Below, in pieces: positions 7,857-15,805 of a DNA stretch of 64,000 nucleotides. The notes beneath the pieces are model-generated. The model saw nothing but the letters and a program-made list of their open reading frames with translations. It was not told the DNA's origin and did no database searches. The stretch is from positions 19,202 to 83,201 of the forward strand of contig JAFTQG010000016.1 of the NCBI GenBank assembly GCA_017462915.1, given 5' to 3'. The position numbers were made by a program, and so were the translations under genes. How positions within the stretch are numbered: the first letter of the stretch is position 1; each line of letters begins with the position of its first letter. The DNA is from Prevotella sp. (lineage in GTDB: Bacteria; Bacteroidota; Bacteroidia; Bacteroidales; Bacteroidaceae).

Positions 7857-8984
7857 ATGAATATATACTTGTTTGGTGAATTCTGTAGCGGATATACACA
7901 ATATCCCAGCAATGATTCCTGTAAAGTTCTGGAAAGGCTGCATGCCCTGAGCAAAGCTGATACACAGATTGTGATCCATAGAGATGACAATCTGATGTAT
8001 TACGCATATATCAGGAAAATATCCGAGAATAGGTATTGTGGTATATGCATTACAGAAGCAGGTCATTATTATTCCATGCTATCCTCTTTGTTTCCTGTAT
8101 TTGAGAAATGTATAGAACAGATGGCATACAAGGGAAACATCATCCATTTTGACTCGTCAGGAGAGCTGACAACAGATACAGGAGAGCTATATACGAGGCA
8201 TGAAGATGTCATACTTTCCATTTCATCGATAAAGTCTAGTCTGCAAGATATCGTTGAAAAAGCGGAACCATTACCTCCCGCCGATTATTCCATTGATAAA
8301 GATTCTGTTAACTATTGTAATGTCAATGACAATATGGATGATATCATATCTTCATCCTATACATTTGGTTATACAGTCATATTGAAAGAAGAAGACTATA
8401 ACACTGTCCAATTCAACGATTATCGGGCTGTTTTAAGTAGGGTTAATACAGAGAATGCGTGGCTTAAGAGGATAAACAAGGAGATTAAGGATGAGAATAC
8501 CAAGAAGTGCCGTCAGGAAGAGTACAACAGCTTTGGTATTGTAATGGCCGTTATATTTTTTATAATCAGTATCGGAGCATTGGTATGTAATCGTATTACA
8601 CAAAGGAAGCTGGATAATGCGAAGGTTACAATAGCTGAAAGAGACAATATAATAAGTGACAGAAACGAGACAATAGCACAACAGGACGCACAACTGAACG
8701 ATATATTGCAAAAGTGCTATAACCCATGTGTGGTGACATCATGTTCCAACACTAAATACTCTTTTCGTTTTGATTATGATGCTATAGAAGAAAGAAACGT
8801 AACAGTAACCCTCAAGGCCATAAACGAGAACAGTTCAGAAGTTTTAACCAACACACATGATGTGACTTTTGCCAAAGGCGGAGGGTCTATGTCTCTTTAC
8901 TTCTCAGATCCCCTGAACGGTTCTGATTATTATTATATCGTCTTGATTTGTAACGGAAAAGTTTTAGCTGGTAGACGCTGGTGA
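7857..8984 (+). CDS. Single-pass coiled-coil membrane protein, paralogue of 5966-7345
   Basis: The family is unrecognised. The 375 residues repeat the architecture of the product at 5966-7345: an N-terminal domain (about 1-105) starting IYLFGEFCSGYTQ with YYAYIRKI and YCGICITEAGHYYS, aligning by eye with YYTYVRRK and YFAITLRISNGYCHN there. A linker follows, then one membrane segment (about 225-245, GIVMAVIFFIISIGALVC), a short coiled coil on the far side (about 247-287), and a beta-sandwich-like C-terminus (about 296-375) ending AGRRW. Here the coil lies after rather than before the membrane segment. Two divergent copies in one set suggest a heteromeric complex. The start is 3 bp after the protease stop. 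Confidence 0.75.
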   Translation: MNIYLFGEFCSGYTQYPSNDSCKVLERLHALSKADTQIVIHRDDNLMYYAYIRKISENRYCGICITEAGHYYSMLSSLFPVFEKCIEQMAYKGNIIHFDSSGELTTDTGELYTRHEDVILSISSIKSSLQDIVEKAEPLPPADYSIDKDSVNYCNVNDNMDDIISSSYTFGYTVILKEEDYNTVQFNDYRAVLSRVNTENAWLKRINKEIKDENTKKCRQEEYNSFGIVMAVIFFIISIGALVCNRITQRKLDNAKVTIAERDNIISDRNETIAQQDAQLNDILQKCYNPCVVTSCSNTKYSFRFDYDAIEERNVTVTLKAINENSSEVLTNTHDVTFAKGGGSMSLYFSDPLNGSDYYYIVLICNGKVLAGRRW

Positions 8985-9070
8985 TGTCAATATCCTGAAA
9001 AAGAGTAGATAACGTAATAACCATATTAATATTTAGAAGTTGCGCACGACACGTATCAGTGTACATACAA

Positions 9071-9565
9071 ATGAAAGCAAAAGTGTTTTTTACAGTCATC
9101 GCGGTTGTAGCTGTCGTTTTAGGGTTATCAAGTTGTGATGGAGACAAAACGACAATTACACGGAATGATTTGAGTTTCACCGCAGTCAATCTGATTGATG
9201 GGGAAAAGAAACTCTCAGCAACAACAGGTGCGGGCTCTATCGTTACTGTAAATTGGACGGTTGATATTTCCGTGAATGGTGAAACAACAACATTTAGCGG
9301 TACAAAGAGAAGCAATGAATTGCCCGTCCGTCCTGGTGATGAAATAGAACTTACTTTCCAGCCTTCTTGCCCCGAAGAGACAGAAGTTTTCTTTACATTA
9401 CCAGACGGGACTATGCTTAAGGCTACAGCTTCCACACCATCTGTAAAATGGACTATACCGTCCAATTTTACATCAGGGATGGAGATAAAGGGTGAAAGTC
9501 GCTATGAAACAGAGGACTATTTTTATATTACATCAGGAAAAATAATCCTCATAGCACTTGAGTAA
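9071..9565 (+). CDS. Small lipoprotein of the GTPase set
   Basis: The chosen start at 9071 gives a lipoprotein signal (MKAKVFFTVIAVVAVVLGLSSC; lipobox LSSC, Cys22). An ATG at 9059 would only add MYIQ. The mature part (about 142 residues) is acidic and beta-rich, with GSIVTVNWTVDISVNGETTT and RPGDEIELTFQPSC, so it may be another Ig-like fold. It follows the paralogue gene by 86 bp on the same strand, has similar AT-rich composition and shares the envelope theme. I assign it to the set by context; the function is unknown. Confidence 0.65.
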   Translation: MKAKVFFTVIAVVAVVLGLSSCDGDKTTITRNDLSFTAVNLIDGEKKLSATTGAGSIVTVNWTVDISVNGETTTFSGTKRSNELPVRPGDEIELTFQPSCPEETEVFFTLPDGTMLKATASTPSVKWTIPSNFTSGMEIKGESRYETEDYFYITSGKIILIALE

Positions 9566-9590
9566 CTTGCCATTCATGGCAGAAAATAGA

Positions 9591-9641
9591 AGTAGGTCAA
9601 CAAAATCAAGTGATACTATACATTAATTTTGTTGACTTACT
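9591..9641. repeat. Palindromic repeat AGTARGTCAACAAAAT
   Basis: A 16-bp arm (9591-9606) pairs with 9626-9641 with one G-T pair; no T run follows either arm. A related, more degenerate palindrome lies at 19328-19412. The rest of the 269-bp gap between 9565 and 9835 shows no gene I can support and no clear promoter. Confidence 0.65.
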
Positions 9642-9834
9642 ATTGAAGAAACATATATTCTCCAAAAGTGATAGATTCAATGCGGGAGCACACTCTAATA
9701 TATTAGAGGTTTGAGGTTAGCGGCACAATGGCGCAACCATCCAACCGAAAAAACAGTGAGGGTATGGTTACAAACCGTCCTGTCATGACATAAACATCTG
9801 ACAGAATACTATCACGCATAATATAAAAAACAAC

Positions 9835-10275
9835 ATGTCGCTTATGAAAAAAGAAAATGCAGAAGCTCTCGTTAAGCATCTTATGGAAAAGCTCCGTATT
9901 CAGTCTCTGAATCTTGATGACATCATGTGTTACTACACCTCCAAGAGTCTTATGGCACCGATGCTCCTTGCTATTAAGAGATCCCCAATCATTGGATCTC
10001 CACCGAAGGAAGAGAAAGACACGGATGACGACATGCCAGAGTGTGCCTGTAAAGTCTATTTCCAATGGGAGGATGTAATAGGGAGCATCATGGAACATCC
10101 TGACAAAGTGCATTATCTGGAACAGACATGTCCTGATTGCGGAGGGAAGATGTTGCAGATAGATTTCTGGTCGCCTTACTTTATGTGGCATGCGCACTGC
10201 GGACGTTCGGGCCCTATGGTGCTCTGCCCTGAGTGTCCGAGGCAAATAGCATTCTCTCTGACTATTATGAACTGA
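9835..10275 (+). CDS. Zinc-ribbon protein, function unknown
   Basis: The family is unrecognised. The 146-residue protein has a helical N-terminus (about 5-50), a charged linker, and a C-terminal cysteine-rich module: C70-x-C72, C99-P-D-C102, C122, C131-P-E-C134. The two CPxC knuckles are typical of a zinc ribbon. There is no signal or membrane segment, so it should be cytosolic. ATG codons at 9835 and 9844 are both possible starts. It lies 269 bp after the lipoprotein gene and 38 bp before the Sel1-type gene, so it may form a two-gene unit with the latter. Confidence 0.6.
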   Translation: MSLMKKENAEALVKHLMEKLRIQSLNLDDIMCYYTSKSLMAPMLLAIKRSPIIGSPPKEEKDTDDDMPECACKVYFQWEDVIGSIMEHPDKVHYLEQTCPDCGGKMLQIDFWSPYFMWHAHCGRSGPMVLCPECPRQIAFSLTIMN

Positions 10276-10313
10276 GTGAACAGACTTATATAAAACTTTC
10301 AAAAAAAACAAAC

Positions 10314-11141
10314 ATGAAGAAACGTATCATGGCCATTATGGCTGTAATGTTTGTCGGTTGCTCCATCTATTATGTTAGCAATGCAATGGCGACAGCAGGA
10401 ATAAAGCTGGCAGAGGAGACTTCACTAGGGGAAACGGATGTGAAGGCTCTCGCAGAGAAGGCGAGATGTGGCGACGGACAGGCATGTTTGCGGCTTGCCG
10501 ACTGTTACAGGAAAGGGATAGGCGTGAAGAAGAGCCTTATGGGGACTGTCGTAATGTCCCTTCGGGCAAGTCTGTATGGTGCGACAAAGAGCGGCGATGA
10601 ATACTTCGCCAGTCTTCCCGAGGACGATGAGTACAGGATATGCTACAACCTTCTGGAGAAATATGGCACGAGTCAGGAGGATTGCAGCTCCGCTATCAAG
10701 AGGCTTGAGGCGAGCGAAGACCCTGATGTCATAGCCACTTGTGGAGTTTCTCTGGCAAGGCTCGGAGACGCCGAAAAGGGCATGGCTCTCGTAGAGAAGG
10801 CCGAGAAGCGCGGCAGTACCCTCGCCATAATGTTGAAGTATGCCGACAAGGACTCCCTGACAGACAGCGACAAGTCTTTGCTGGAGGAGAAAGCCGAAGC
10901 CTTGCCTTCACTGTACAATCTTCTGGGACAGGCATATCTCACTGCAGACAAAGACGGGAAAACGGACTACAAGAAAGCGGCCTCCTACTATATGAAGGCG
11001 GAAGAGCAAGGAATGCTTGACATGATCGGTGCACGATGGTTGCTCAACTGTCATGAGAAGGGAATGGATATACAGTTGACAGAGGAAGATGTCAAGCGTC
11101 TGAAAGCATTCGTGAGCAAAAGCAAGGCGTCTGATGATTGA
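10314..11141 (+). CDS. Sel1-like repeat protein with signal anchor
   Basis: I choose the ATG at 10314, which yields a membrane anchor or signal (MKKRIMAIMAVMFVGCSIYY); an upstream in-frame ATG at 10233 would overlap the zinc-ribbon gene and hide it. The 275-residue product has Sel1/TPR-type helical repeats: EKARCGDGQACLRLADCYRKG (about 44-64), GVSLARLGDAEKGMALVEKA and LGQAYLTADKDGKTDYKKAA, with A-x-x-Y-Y-M-K-A-E-E-Q-G near the end. Sel1 repeats mediate protein contacts. It is likely exported and envelope-bound. It is richer in GC than the genes at 3.9-9.6 kb, so it may not be part of the same acquired unit. Confidence 0.7.
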   Translation: MKKRIMAIMAVMFVGCSIYYVSNAMATAGIKLAEETSLGETDVKALAEKARCGDGQACLRLADCYRKGIGVKKSLMGTVVMSLRASLYGATKSGDEYFASLPEDDEYRICYNLLEKYGTSQEDCSSAIKRLEASEDPDVIATCGVSLARLGDAEKGMALVEKAEKRGSTLAIMLKYADKDSLTDSDKSLLEEKAEALPSLYNLLGQAYLTADKDGKTDYKKAASYYMKAEEQGMLDMIGARWLLNCHEKGMDIQLTEEDVKRLKAFVSKSKASDD

Positions 11142-11203
11142 TGGTTTCAGGACGTAGGATGTACGGCTTGTGTTTCTTGCTTGCTTTTTATACCAGAAAA
11201 CCT

Positions 11204-11262
11204 CACAACCGCGAAACTGTAAAACCGCCTAACCGAAGAACCGCAAGACCATCCAACCGCAT
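11204..11262. repeat. Degenerate 8-bp AACCG-type tandem words
   Basis: The gap after the Sel1 gene contains imperfect words such as AACCGCCT and AACCGCAT, the same family as ATAACCGT repeats near 18.0 and 63.5 kb. Confidence 0.5.
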
Positions 11263-11316
11263 ATAACGCAATCACGCCGAAAACCCTTTACGAGGTTTTC
11301 GGCGTGATTGCGTTAT
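11263..11316. repeat. Perfect 23-bp inverted repeat between convergent genes
   Basis: The arm at 11263-11285 is the exact reverse complement of 11294-11316, with an 8-nt loop CTTTACGA. It lies between the Sel1 gene (+) and the oxidoreductase gene (-), so it would form a strong 3' hairpin in both transcripts. Neither side has a T run, so it is not a classical intrinsic terminator. Confidence 0.8.
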
Positions 11317-11329
11317 GTCATTACTGCTG

Positions 11330-13678
11330 TTATTCGCTGAGAGCGGCATCCATATTGGCAGCCGCGCGTCGTCCGTCGCCCATCGCGAGGATTACCGTCG
11401 CGCCGCCGCGGACGATGTCGCCGCCGGCATAAAGTCCTCTATGAGACGACTCCATGTGGTCATTGACCACGATGGTGTTCTTGCGTCCGAGCTCCAGTCC
11501 TGCCACAGACTTCGGCACAAGAGGGTTAGGAGAGACACCTACAGCCACGACAACCTGGTCTACATCTATCGTCACGCGCTTGCCTGTGTCTACAGGAGAG
11601 CGGCGTCCCGAGGCGTCAGGCTCTCCGAGCTCCATCACGGCGAGCACCGCCTGCTTTACGGCACCATTCTCGTCGCCTATGTATTCTACAGGATTATGCA
11701 GCGTGAGGAAGTTTATGCCCTCCTCCTTGGCATGTTTCACCTCTTCCAGACGCGCCGGCATCTCTGCCTCGGAACGGCGGTAGACGAGCGTCACCTCTGC
11801 GCCGAGACGCTTTGCTGTGCGGCAGGAGTCCATGGCTGTGTTTCCTCCGCCGACAACGAGGACGGACTTTGCCGGGTTGAGCGGCGTGTCCATTGCCGGG
11901 TTTGCGGCGTCCATGAGGTTGACACGGGTGAGGTATTCGTTGGACGACATGATGTTGAGAAGATTCTCTCCGCCGATGTTCATGAAGTTAGGCAGACCGG
12001 CACCCGAGCCTACAAAGATGCCTTTGAAGCCCTGCTCCTCAAGTTCCTCGACAGAGATTGTCTTGCCGACAACGGTATCTGTGTAGAACTTCACGCCGAG
12101 TTTGCGGAGATTGTCTATCTCGAACTCCACGATGCTGTTAGGAAGACGGAACTCCGGGATGCCGTATTTCAGCACGCCGCCTATCTCGTGGAGAGCCTCG
12201 AAGACATGTACCTCATAGCCTTTCTTCACCATATCGCCGGCGAAAGACAGTCCTGACGGGCCTGAACCGACAACGGCGACCTTTATGCCTTTGGCCGGAG
12301 CACACTCTGGGAGTGCCGCCTTGCCGCTCTCGCGCTCATAGTCGGCGGCGAAACGCTCAAGGTATCCGATAGCCACGGCAGGCTCGTTCATCTTCAGATG
12401 TATACATTTCGACTCGCACTGCTTCTCCTGCGGGCAGACACGTCCGCAGACAGCAGGGAGTGCAGAGGTGGATTTCAGCACCTTTGCGGCGGCAAGGAAC
12501 TCGCCGCGCTCTATGTTCTTGACAAACGAAGGGATATTGATGCTTACCGGACAGCCCTCCACACATTGTGGCTTAGGGCAGTCAAGACAGCGCTTTGCCT
12601 CTACGAGAGCCTGCTCGGCGGTAAGACCCTTGTTGACCTCCTCCGTGCGTGTTGTGGCGCGGTAGACAGGATCCAGTTCTGGCATCCTGACACGCTCTAT
12701 GGCAGTGCGCTCCTTTGGCTTCATGGCCTTGCGCAGTTCCTCGCGCCAAGGGGCGTTGCGGTCGGTCAGTTCCGACAGGGGAGCGTCAGCAGGGTCTGTG
12801 GCACCATCAGCCGCGGCGACAGCCTTACATTCTGTCTCCGTGTCCTCATTGCCAGGCAGATGCTCCTCGAAATGTTCCATCTCGTCGTGCTCCACACGCT
12901 TGAATGTGCCCATGCGCTTGAGCATCTCGTCCCAGTCGACGAGGGCGGCGTCAAACTCAGGGCCGTCGATACACACGAACTTTGTCTTCCCTCCTATGGA
13001 AAGGCGGCATGCACCGCACATTCCGGTGCCGTCGACCATGATGGTATTGAGCGATACCTCTGTAGGGATATTGTTCTTAAGGGTAGTCATCGAGGCGAAT
13101 TTCATCATTATCGCAGGGCCGATGGCTATCGCCTTGTCTATATGCTCCTGTGCGATGAACTTCTCCATGCCCACGGTAACGACACCCTTCTCGCCCTTTG
13201 AGCCGTCGTCGGTCATGACGATCACCTCGTCAGAATACTTCCTTATCTCGTCTTCGAGTATGACAAGGTCTGCTGTCCTGCCAGCAATGACGGAGAGGAC
13301 ACGGTTTCCAGCCGCCTTCAGAGCCTTGACGATAGGGAGCAGCGGTGCTGTTCCCACGCCTCCTGAGGCGCAGAGCACGGTACCGTAGTTCTCGATGCGT
13401 GTGGCGTTGCCCAGCGGTCCTACGATGTCGAGGATAGTGTCGCCGACATTGAGGCGGCAGAGCTTTGTGCTCGACAGTCCCACTTCCTGCACGACAAGCG
13501 TTATCGTGCCCTTGACGGTATCGGCGTCAGCGATTGTCAGCGGCATACGCTCGCCTTTCTTGTCTACACGGACGATGACAAAATGCCCTGCCTTCCGCGA
13601 CTTTGCTATCAGCGGAGCTTCAACCTCAAAGAGGAAAACCTTCTCCGAGAATTGTTCTTTTCTAATGATCTTGTTCAT
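11330..13678 (-). CDS. Fused Nfn-type NADH/NADPH-ferredoxin oxidoreductase (DHOD-B NAD-binding subunit plus GltD-like subunit)
   Basis: This 782-residue protein joins two proteins that are usually separate. Residues 1-280 are a ferredoxin-NADP reductase-like unit with FAD/NAD-binding sequence (RMPLTIADAD) and the [2Fe-2S] cysteines of DGTGMCGACRLSIGG...FVCIDGPEFD. Residues 300-782 are a GltD-like unit with cysteine clusters CLDCPKPQCVEGCP and CGRVCPQEKQCESKC for [4Fe-4S] clusters. They also hold an FAD motif VAVVGSGPSGLSFAGD and an NADPH motif VLVVGGGNTAMDSCRTAKR. The family balances NADH, NADPH and ferredoxin pools, or serves as glutamate synthase small chain; the fusion suggests the Nfn role. 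It has no operon partner and lies inside the 104-bp inverted repeats although its composition is host-like. Confidence 0.88.
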   Translation of the reverse strand: MNKIIRKEQFSEKVFLFEVEAPLIAKSRKAGHFVIVRVDKKGERMPLTIADADTVKGTITLVVQEVGLSSTKLCRLNVGDTILDIVGPLGNATRIENYGTVLCASGGVGTAPLLPIVKALKAAGNRVLSVIAGRTADLVILEDEIRKYSDEVIVMTDDGSKGEKGVVTVGMEKFIAQEHIDKAIAIGPAIMMKFASMTTLKNNIPTEVSLNTIMVDGTGMCGACRLSIGGKTKFVCIDGPEFDAALVDWDEMLKRMGTFKRVEHDEMEHFEEHLPGNEDTETECKAVAAADGATDPADAPLSELTDRNAPWREELRKAMKPKERTAIERVRMPELDPVYRATTRTEEVNKGLTAEQALVEAKRCLDCPKPQCVEGCPVSINIPSFVKNIERGEFLAAAKVLKSTSALPAVCGRVCPQEKQCESKCIHLKMNEPAVAIGYLERFAADYERESGKAALPECAPAKGIKVAVVGSGPSGLSFAGDMVKKGYEVHVFEALHEIGGVLKYGIPEFRLPNSIVEFEIDNLRKLGVKFYTDTVVGKTISVEELEEQGFKGIFVGSGAGLPNFMNIGGENLLNIMSSNEYLTRVNLMDAANPAMDTPLNPAKSVLVVGGGNTAMDSCRTAKRLGAEVTLVYRRSEAEMPARLEEVKHAKEEGINFLTLHNPVEYIGDENGAVKQAVLAVMELGEPDASGRRSPVDTGKRVTIDVDQVVVAVGVSPNPLVPKSVAGLELGRKNTIVVNDHMESSHRGLYAGGDIVRGGATVILAMGDGRRAAANMDAALSE

Positions 13679-13734
13679 ATTCTGTGGTTTTGTTTGTTTA
13701 CTTTCCTTGATTCAGACGGTTACGGTCGGTTATG

Positions 13735-13797
13735 CGGTTTTGCGGTTGGGCGGTTATACGGTTGGGCGGAGATAGCCGAAATAGCCGTGATAGCCGA
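13735..13797. repeat. 9-bp ATAGCCGAA-type and ATACGGTT words
   Basis: Degenerate tandem words (ATAGCCGAA, ATAGCCGTG) run into the inverted element. The same words follow copy 1 at 3214 in reverse complement but in fewer copies. Confidence 0.6.
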
Positions 13798-13901
13798 AAT
13801 AGATATACTCTAAACGACCAAAGTTCCGGTTAAGCGAGAGCAGAGCCAAGCTGGCTTGAACTCAGCCGAGCGGAAGGAACTTCGAGCGAAGCTCAAACAA
13901 C
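13798..13901 (-). repeat. 104-bp element, copy 2 (inverted relative to 3111-3214)
   Basis: Reverse complement of the element at 3111-3214 with about three substitutions. Together the two copies bracket 10.6 kb containing the candidate RNA, the GTPase gene set and the fused oxidoreductase. It lies downstream of the GT9 gene, which reads toward it. Confidence 0.85.
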
Positions 13902-13981
13902 TGAACGACCAAACAACTAAACAACCAAACGACTAAACAACCAAACAACTAAATAACCAAACGACTAAACGACCAAACAAC
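13902..13981. repeat. 8-bp AACTAAAC/AACCAAAC tandem words
   Basis: About ten imperfect 8-bp units (AACGACCA, AACTAAAC, AACCAAAC) fill the space between the inverted element and the end of the GT9 gene. The same family occurs at 25540-25610, 31605-31742 and 63530-63560. Confidence 0.65.
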
Positions 13982-13989
13982 TGTATGTA

Positions 13990-14997
13990 TCACAGATACT
14001 TCTCCACCCTCTGCACGATATCCTCCGGCCTTATGCCGTTGAGGCAGGCATAGTCTCCGCGCATACACGGCTTGTTTCCGTATATGCTGCATGGGCGGCA
14101 CGGCAGCTGCACCTGTACGATGTCCTCCTCTTTCTGTCCCCATCCCATGAATCCGGCATAAGGATGAGTCGCGCCCCATACACTTATCACGGGTGTGCCG
14201 ACAAGAGAGGCGAGGTGCATGTTGCCGGAATCCATGGTAATCATGCACTTCATGCGGCGCATGAGTGCAAGTTCCTCGCCCATGTCCTTGCAGAAATCTC
14301 CGGCGTAGAAGATATTTTCGCCCATGCTGCACCATGTGCCGAACTGTGCCTTGTCCCTCTTTCCGCCGCCGAAGAGGTATATGCTGAGTCCCGGATGCCT
14401 CTGTCTCAAGAGACGCATGACGGTCTCCGTCTTGTCTACAGGGTATATCTTCCCGTCGTGGGCGGCAAAGGGAGCCACGCCTATCGCCATGCCACGGACA
14501 TCCACGGGCGGCTCTCCCGGGCGGAGCGGAGCCTCGTCGGGCATGGTGAAGGTGAAGCCGAGGCGTGAGAACACCGCCTCATATTTCCCGAAAGCGGTAG
14601 TCTGCTGCCGCAGTATCTTGTTCTCCTGCCGTGTTATTTCCTTCCGTGCGGCGCGGTTCTTGTCTATGCAGGATACAGGAATGCCCGCCATACGGAACCG
14701 GAGGCGGGCATATTTCGTGCGCAGGACATCATGCAGGTCGGCCACCATGTCCGGATTCAGGGCGCGGAGGTCATGGTATACATGCTCCAGTCCGCCCATG
14801 CCCTTGTAGCGTTTGTCCTTCAGGTCCATGCCTACAAACTCCACATTAGGTGCAAGTCCTTCATAGAACGCCTTTGCAAACGGTCTGCTGACCATTATTA
14901 TATGTATGTCAGGGCGTGCCACGGCAAGCGCCTTGACGACAGGGACTGTCATGGCTACATCGCCTATGGCAGAGAATCTTATACAGAGTATTCGCAT
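13990..14997 (-). CDS. Glycosyltransferase family 9 (ADP-heptose:LPS heptosyltransferase-like)
   Basis: This 335-residue GT9 protein starts MRILCIRFSAIGDVAMTVPV, the characteristic first strand and loop of heptosyltransferases, and carries the C-terminal donor-site region ITMDSGNMHLASLVGTPVISVWGATHPYAGFMG. The family adds heptose or related sugars to lipopolysaccharide core on the cytosolic face of the inner membrane. A late cysteine-rich stretch (LPCRPCSIYGNKPCMRGDYACLNGI) is common in Bacteroidota GT9 members. It follows the DUF4254 gene by 73 bp on the same strand, and a promoter upstream of that gene should drive both. Confidence 0.88.
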   Translation of the reverse strand: MRILCIRFSAIGDVAMTVPVVKALAVARPDIHIIMVSRPFAKAFYEGLAPNVEFVGMDLKDKRYKGMGGLEHVYHDLRALNPDMVADLHDVLRTKYARLRFRMAGIPVSCIDKNRAARKEITRQENKILRQQTTAFGKYEAVFSRLGFTFTMPDEAPLRPGEPPVDVRGMAIGVAPFAAHDGKIYPVDKTETVMRLLRQRHPGLSIYLFGGGKRDKAQFGTWCSMGENIFYAGDFCKDMGEELALMRRMKCMITMDSGNMHLASLVGTPVISVWGATHPYAGFMGWGQKEEDIVQVQLPCRPCSIYGNKPCMRGDYACLNGIRPEDIVQRVEKYL

Positions 14998-15070
14998 GAT
15001 ATGCTTACTGCACCGTGCCTTTCTTCCTGTGCGGCGTGTCTGCCGTATGCGGGAAGGAGGCTTCGGAGCG

Positions 15071-15682
15071 TCATTGTTTTTTATAGAGTACAGGGTTTGT
15101 CGACGGGTCGTTGTACATCTTCATCTGCCTGTAGACCTTCATGTACTTGCGTCCAGCCTCGATGTCGGCGAGGAGCTGGCCGATGGCTGTAGGGAGGTCG
15201 ATGTTCTGTTCGTTGAGGACATCGAGCTTTGCCCTGCACTTCTCCTTATGTTCTGGCATGGCGTCTTCGCGCTCCACCTGTTCTTTCATGTGGTATATCT
15301 TCAGCTGGAGTATGGAGAGGCGGTCGATGGCCCATGCCGGCGACTCGGTATTGATGGTCGCGCCGTCAAGAATCTTGACATCGGCATACTGCTGGAGGAA
15401 ATACGAGTCTATCTGCTCCACGAGGTCAGTGCGCTCCTGGTTCGACCTGTCTATGCGCCTTTTCAGCGCCAGGGCCTCCACAGGGTCTATCTGAGGGTCG
15501 CGGATGATGTCCTCAAGATGCCATTGCACGGTATCTATCCAGCACTTCAGGTATAGGCGGTTCTCTATTGTGCCGCTCTCGTACGGATTGCTTATAGGGG
15601 TATCAACGCAGTCTTCAACATGGTAGTCGTCAATGGCGCGGTTGAAGATGCTGATGGCGTTTTCGATAAAAGTCATAGACAT
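15071..15682 (-). CDS. DUF4254 family protein
   Basis: The 203-residue protein is helical and charged, without signal or membrane segments. It contains SPAWAIDRLSILQLKIYHMKEQ, which I recognise as the conserved core of DUF4254, a Bacteroidota family often beside GT9 glycosyltransferases, as here. The biochemical role is not established; the pairing suggests lipopolysaccharide assembly. A second ATG two codons in is an alternative start. It is the first gene of the DUF4254-GT9 unit. Confidence 0.85.
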   Translation of the reverse strand: MSMTFIENAISIFNRAIDDYHVEDCVDTPISNPYESGTIENRLYLKCWIDTVQWHLEDIIRDPQIDPVEALALKRRIDRSNQERTDLVEQIDSYFLQQYADVKILDGATINTESPAWAIDRLSILQLKIYHMKEQVEREDAMPEHKEKCRAKLDVLNEQNIDLPTAIGQLLADIEAGRKYMKVYRQMKMYNDPSTNPVLYKKQ

Positions 15683-15704
15683 TCGGTTTGATTTATGTTT
15701 TCTG

Positions 15705-15735
15705 CAAAGGTAGTCATTTTTAGTGATTTGTCAAA
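15705..15735 (-). promoter_or_regulatory. Promoter of the DUF4254-GT9 operon
   Basis: On the minus strand TTTG (15735-15732), an exact 19-nt spacer and TACCTTTG (15712-15705) match the Bacteroidota vegetative promoter. Transcription would start about 15 nt before the ATG at 15682. Confidence 0.85.
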
Positions 15736-15775
15736 ATAAAAAGGTGCTTTATTCGGCATTCTTAAAAAAAATGAG

Positions 15776-15783
15776 TAATTTTG
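15776..15783 (+). promoter_or_regulatory. -7 element upstream of the OPT gene
   Basis: TAATTTTG fits TAnnTTTG and lies 22 bp before the chosen start at 15806. The -33 position is AT-rich (CTTTATTCG) without a clean TTTG. It is divergent from the DUF4254 promoter. Confidence 0.6.
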
Positions 15784-15805
15784 CATCCTGAATTAATTGG
15801 AAATT

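Noticed and set aside
9591-9641. Intrinsic terminator after the lipoprotein gene
   Set aside because: The stem is long but no T run follows on either strand, and a related copy exists elsewhere, so a repeat element is the better description.
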